Below the pieces are notes generated by a model. It searched no databases, was not told the origin of the DNA, and saw only the letters and a list, made by a program, of their open reading frames with translations. 64,000 nucleotides of DNA from Isoetes taiwanensis. Lineage: Eukaryota; Streptophyta; Lycopodiopsida; Isoetales; Isoetaceae. Numbering within the stretch: position 1 is the stretch's first letter; each line of letters opens with the position of its first letter. This document shows positions 58,557 to 64,000 of this stretch, one piece after another. A program made the translations under genes and the position numbers. The DNA lies in assembly GCA_021234155.1 (NCBI GenBank), contig JAJEKV010000830.1, positions 19,423 through 83,422 on the forward strand, written 5' to 3'.

Positions 58557-59160
58557 ATGCACGTTCCAATAAAGTCAAATTTTATAAGATGCTCAACCAT
58601 CTTAATTCAAGCGCTAGATGGTTCTATAGTGTTAAATAATGACATAAATAACTTTAATATATACCAACATTCTGTACACTTTAAGCTTGTTGAAAAAGAA
58701 GTCAATATATTAAAGTTCCATAGCGAATCGAGAAAAAGCATTTGCCTTGTATCTGTAAATTATCAAAAAGCGAATCCATTCATGTTCTACAATATTAAAA
58801 TGTTGGTGGATGCGGCATGATTTTGAACCACCTTGCATTTCCGCAATATATCATACGGTTATCTGGTATATTTCGCTAATTCTGAAAAGCATGGCATATG
58901 AGTTTTCAAAGCGGCGGGTATTATATAACCTTCTCGGAAGTATGCAGAACATGAGTAAATCTACAGCTACATTGATCATTATCGCATACGAATTAATTAT
59001 CCTTTTGTACCTAAGCATAAAAAGATCTTTGGTACAAAGAGATTACTCCACCACGGTGTGCACAAATTTCCTACAACAAATAAGAGGCCCGGATAAACTA
59101 GGCAAAATGGCGGATGCCTTATGCCCTTCAATCTTGGTGAAATTTTGTCTAGCCTTTTAA
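58557..59160 (+). other. Two consecutive unassigned open frames (87 and 116 codons)
   Basis: 58,557-58,820 begins MHVPIKSNFIRCSTILIQAL and has FHSESRKSICLVSVNYQK. 58,810-59,160 overlaps its end by 11 bp in another frame and has SLVQRDYSTTVCTNF and IRGPDKLGKMADALCPS. They are AT-rich and unlike anything I know, but stand out for staying open in a region otherwise full of stops. Chance is quite possible. Confidence 0.2.
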
Positions 59161-62100
59161 AATGGATTGCTCAATCACGAAAGCAATGTAAAATGAAAAC
59201 TACTAATGGCTGGTTGAGTTGAAGCTTCTCTGCTTCTCAAAATAAATTGACATCAATGGAACAAGCGTCCACGGCTTACAGGCGGCTGACCTTTGTTTGT
59301 GCCATCTTCATTTAGTAGCATGATGTGCCACGGTTTTCCTCTTACTTGCATAGTGCATTAAGATCAATGCATGCAAGCACATTCAATTCAAGCGATCTTG
59401 CGGATCCCAAAATGATGGGAATATAAGGATGTCTTGAACTGTGAGAGAATCTTGGCGGTCTGTGTATTTTGGATAATGTGTGACCACTGCATCTCCATGT
59501 CTGGGTACAATTTTGGCCCGGCACAAGCAGGGAAGATTATCCGTGAGATGGGAAGAATCGATAATTTATGTGATTTTGGTAGAGGATCTTGAAAATGTGG
59601 AGCATATGAGGGGGGATCAATTAATAAGAGGATTGAAATTTGTGGAGTGCGGTTTAATTTTCTGCCAAGACCCGTGAGGAAAATACACAGTCCATACATG
59701 AGCAAAGGCTATGCGGATCTCACTTAAGAACTATGTAGCCATAAAGCTGCAAGAACAACACACCGTGCAACAAGAGCTGGGTTAGAAACAGCAAAAAAAG
59801 CGAAAAAGGAATAGCATACAGTTTGACAAAAGAAGCACGGCGGAAGATTGATCTCCTAGTGCTTACCGAAAGAGCTCCTCAATCAAAAATGAGGCACTCC
59901 ATAGGCACAGCGGCTCATTGATGGAGCTCATTTGGAACAAAGCTTTGAAAAGCTTGAAGTGCAAGCTGGGAAGAAGAGTAAAACCAGTTTTACGGAAAAG
60001 CTCTTGTCCAGGCCGAAGTAAGAAGTTAGGAGGATATTTAAGCATATTTCGGGCCTGAATTAAAGCAGGACAATCGCTTCCTCTCCTCAGATGTTGGCTT
60101 CATCTCCTTCGATCTTTGGTGATAATGGGTAATCAAACTTTTGTGGCTCTGATGGTATGCGTGGCAAAGAAATATCCTCCCAGAACTTTCACGGTGAGGA
60201 CATGTTGCTTACTGCATGATTATGCAGCGGGGTGTGGACCGGGCTTCATACTCGCCGGTCCCTTGCAGCGTGGGGCACCTTTAATACCTCTCAGTAAAAA
60301 TTTAATTCTATTCATTAATTGCAGGTGGATGTCACCGAGAAATCCAAAAGAAATATAATATTCTTATGGAAACCCTTGGGAATTTAGGAAATTTGGAAGG
60401 AGTTTCTATCTGGAAGGGTTTCTTTTTTTGTGCTGTCGGGGAGATAGTGTGGCGTGTGAACCACATTTTCTTCATCGATGAAATCTATTACATCAAAAAT
60501 TGTACATCTTATTACAACATGCATTCTATTCACGGCAGCACATTATTTTTTATTGAAATTTTAATTTTTCACAAGCGTAGCTATGCATTATTTTAAAATG
60601 CGTCAGATTACATCTTTTGCGATAAAGAGATTTTGTGGTTTTAGTAGAACTATTGGAGGTATTTAATTTTCACATGATAGCTATGCATCGTTTGATATCA
60701 CAAATTACATATTTTGCAATAACAAAGTGTAATGGGTTATGGTTTGAACAATGGTAGGTCATAGACACAACCATATGGCATGCACGGAAACATATGCTAT
60801 ATCGTTGGGAAAAGGATATGAAATAATATATTATTTTAAACTTTTTCTTTTCAAATGATAATGGCTTTTATTCTTTGTGTATCTATCATCAATGAATTAT
60901 GAATTAAGCCCGCGTTTCATGCATTTAAGAGCCAAATTGTTCCAGTAGCCGAGATTTCATGCGATCCCTCAATCAAATCGGCCATTTTGGATACCTATTA
61001 TTGTATGCAACACAATATTGTAAAAGTAACATAAAAAATCACGAGATTAATAGCAAGTTATGAAGCTCAAAGTAGAGTCTAGCATCCATCGTCGTCATGC
61101 CCCTAACCACATATTGTAATGTCGAGGCCGGGGTTGAGAGTTATTGCTTAGCGGACCGTATAAGTGCCACCTACCATGCCGGTTGGAATACACTTGCGCT
61201 GGCCAGTCTCTCCTGACGGGACGTATTAATATTTGGCCAGCGTCTATCTTTTGTGGTCACGGGCTTAGATGCCACCTACAAGACTGCATGGCGGTGGCAG
61301 AATTACTCACCAAGTCAGCATTTGCCAATTTTGCCTTCGCCATGAAAATTCGGTAGATCTTCCTTATCCACTACTCGGCCATATCCAAATTAGTAGAATG
61401 TTCTCGCGCTATGGCGAGAAGGTAATTTGCCATTAAAGCGGGGATTTTTGGAAATCCCCAGAACCACCGGTATGGAACCCGATTGGCATCATTCTAGTTA
61501 TCTGTTTAAATTCGGTGTTCGAGCATCCTCTCTTCCATTTAGCTCAATCCTGCAGGAGGCCAAATTAATCGCAATTAAGCATACGTTTTGTTGTGTACTG
61601 GTCTTCAATCACCCGTGATTTCATGCTTTCTCTTAGAATCGGCTATGGATTACTGAAGATGAAGCTTTCACGGATGGGTTCTCGATGGGATGTTGTTAGG
61701 GGAGTCGACCCGACCCCAAAAATGGCCTCGGTGAAGTAGAAACAATCATCATCGCCCTCTGAGCTCATCTGCTTGGCTGACTCTAAGCGCCAGTCGCGTA
61801 TGGTGACCCGGCCAAGATTCTGATTGCCGCCGGATTCATACGTGAATGTGGAACACAGTTAATGTCCCAAGTTGGTAGCGGAAAATGCGAATCAGATCTC
61901 ATACATTGCGGATTATGAATTCTGAAGGAGATCATGTGCTCTTCAGTCGATTGGTTATTAATGCGGCCCTTTTGTCACGAAGGCCCTGATGCGGATCCCC
62001 TCCTCCCCTTCCTTTGTTTTCTATTATCATTTGGGATATCGTCACGAGTTGCATGGAAATTCTGACTTGTGGTTCCTTTACCTTTCGAGATGCATTTAAC

Positions 62101-64000
62101 TTTTGTAATGTCATGAGTTGCACAATTGGGGTTTGTATCCCCCTTCAAACCACAGCGGGTTTCTCTAACTGTACTCTGTCTTGGAGACTTGAACATGGTA
62201 TGGCATGTTCTTTCTAATATTTTCATTGATATTATGGCCCCGTTTCCCCTTCTTGTACATATAATTCTCTAGTCAGATTTAGGTGAGCATGAAGATTAAG
62301 AATTGGCGAAGGGAGAATGGCCAAACGGCAATGAAGATGATGATTGTAAAGCGCCTTGCAATCGTGCCAGCGTGATGATTTAATTTGTATTACCTTTGAA
62401 TTCATCAGCCATTTTGGTTAAGACTAACTCCGATACTGGCAGAAGCGCGTTTGTATTGTTTGTGTTATCATTATCTTAGCGACCCGGATACATGTTTGAT
62501 GTTTGGCTTGCATTCGTTTAGAGAAGGTTGTGGTGTTAGAGCCTAAATGGAGTCCTTTGCAAGACTTTTCAGAAAAATAAAGTGGCTAGAGATCGGTTTC
62601 ATGGACACCCGGTAGAATCAAACACAAGTGGATCTATCACGGTAGCATGAAAGGAGATCTTCCAGATGAGGCATTCGGTTATTTGGCGAGGTAGTCAGCA
62701 AGCCCAAATTTTCATAGGTGTAATTTATAATGTGAAATGAATTTTATCTTTTCGATTAGTTATGTTGTGATTTTGTTTGGTGTCGAGTTAACAAAGTGGT
62801 AGGTTAGCGTGTCTCACATAATGAATATATATATGTTACCCGGACATTTGGCATATGTGTCTTCACAAGGAAGGTAAGTGATTAGTATCAACATGAGAAA
62901 AGGGGATGGATCATAGGATCCATGCCAACATGCATAGTCCCCTCCCCCTCCTTCCCCTTTACTTCCCCTTTTCACGGAAATGGCGATTCAAACTCACCAA
63001 GAATAAAATTCATATTAATTTTACATTATTTTTGGGGGTTAAAGGGGCGATTTATAATAATTACCAAGAATAAAATTCCGCGTGGAAGTAGATTCAAAGA
63101 ATCCATCATTTAGTGGCGGTAATTTAACTTATGAGTTATGAGTGGAGGAGAAAATTTAGTAGATAAAATTTGGCGATATTTTATTGGCACCACTCCTAAT
63201 TGATCCTACTCAGCGGTAGTGAAAAATAAGGCAAATGTCAAAAATAGCCTTTGGCGATTTTTCGAGCTTAAGGAGCTACCACGATTTGGTTGGTATTTGG
63301 TCATCCATGGAACTAAAGACATCAAGGATAATTTTAGAGCCTTTGGAGAATCGCATTAGACATTGGTTTGGGCCTTTGGGATCGGAACAAATGTGTGAAG
63401 TTCACTAATTCCAAGAGATCGAATGAAATGACCTATCTTCATCAAACACTTGAGTAACGCGAGTGGGCGGAGCTTGGTATCGAGAATAAGGATGATATAA
63501 TCATAGTGGATGATGATGTGCTCTCAAATGCTTCTACAATCAAATGAGGGCCACGAATCCACCCATCTTACGATCCAAAACTTTCGCAGCCGAGATGGAT
63601 TTAAATTGAAGTTTATTGTCCCAATATGCATATTTTTTTATTTTTATTACAAGTAATTATATGTATTTGCACATGGTGCATGTTCAAATTATGCAAAGAG
63701 ATCACGTGGTCATAATTTTCAAAATATGGAGCTTTAAACGATTATGTTAGGCATTTGGAGCTTTTTGCAAGATTTGGTCGACATTTGCTTTTTCCATATG
63801 ATTCTCATCTATCTATTGAAGGAGGTAGGCCTTTTTATTGGAATAATTATATAAGTATTTGCGGTATCTCTATGTGTGTGAAACCTTGGCTATATGTTTA
63901 ATGCTATATTGTCCATGATAAATTTATCACGGGATCTGATGGCCCGAATGCTAAGGTAAGAATGCTTTAAACTAATAATACGGTTATTGGGAATGACATT
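59161..64000. other. AT-rich decayed DNA, no recognised gene
   Basis: No conserved domain, repeat array or clear element end was recognised. A phrase related to the 57.3-kb palindrome cluster (tggaaacccttgggaatttagg, ggaagggtttc) recurs at about 60,367-60,424. The longest frames (59,388-59,705 minus, 61,975-62,226 minus) look like chance. Confidence 0.35.

Overview
The window looks like the repeat-dominated genome of a land plant. It has spliced genes, plant-type tRNA-iMet primer-binding sites, PIF/Harbinger DNA transposons, a Ty3 chromovirus and L1-type LINEs, and nothing bacterial. Species cannot be read from the sequence. A large-genome fern, other seed-free plant or gymnosperm is my guess, partly because the intact LINE carries an animal-L1-like ORF1 (coiled coil, RRM-like core, basic C-terminus) rather than the CCHC-type ORF1 usual in angiosperms.

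Layout. 1-0.64 kb: 3' end of a poly(A)-tailed L1-type element. 1.8-2.3 kb: broken piece of the meiotic mismatch-repair gene MSH4 with a 106-bp tandem duplication. 3.5-24.5 kb: a nest of transposons built around (GA)n tracts. It holds three PIF/Harbinger elements (a decayed one, then A at 7.3-12.4 kb and B at 19.4-24.1 kb), a small non-autonomous LTR element, two truncated LINE pieces, and a nearly complete minus-strand LINE at 15.0-19.4 kb. Harbinger A and B each carry a Myb/SANT-like gene, an unfamiliar serine-rich gene and, facing them, the DDE transposase. 28.0-29.8 kb: one intact host gene, a five-exon TOG/ARM-repeat protein on the minus strand. 32.3-33.2 kb: 5' part of a second host gene, broken by a 500-bp solo LTR and by a 13-kb chromovirus (33.24-46.28 kb). 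Each insertion has a clear target-site duplication, and the host frame stays open when both are removed in silico.

The most striking item is inside the chromovirus. Between the primer-binding site and gag lie about 4 kb that an ordinary chromovirus does not have. They hold a segment with unmistakable histone H3 fold similarity (about 36.29-36.57 kb) after a long, very basic leader, then a region with 200-bp-spaced direct repeats and a TATA box, then an unrecognised ORF. Downstream gag-pol ends in a chromodomain. A retroelement carrying both an H3-like protein and a chromodomain would be a new arrangement if other copies confirm it.

46.3-64 kb is AT-rich, decayed DNA with few recognisable remains: an Ulp1-like fragment, a transposase-like reading frame and several minisatellites. 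Much of the transposon DNA shows small differences concentrated at CTG/CAG and CG sites, whereas the TOG gene is clean. I suspect systematic consensus errors at methylated cytosines, so frameshifts in the transposons should not all be read as biological.
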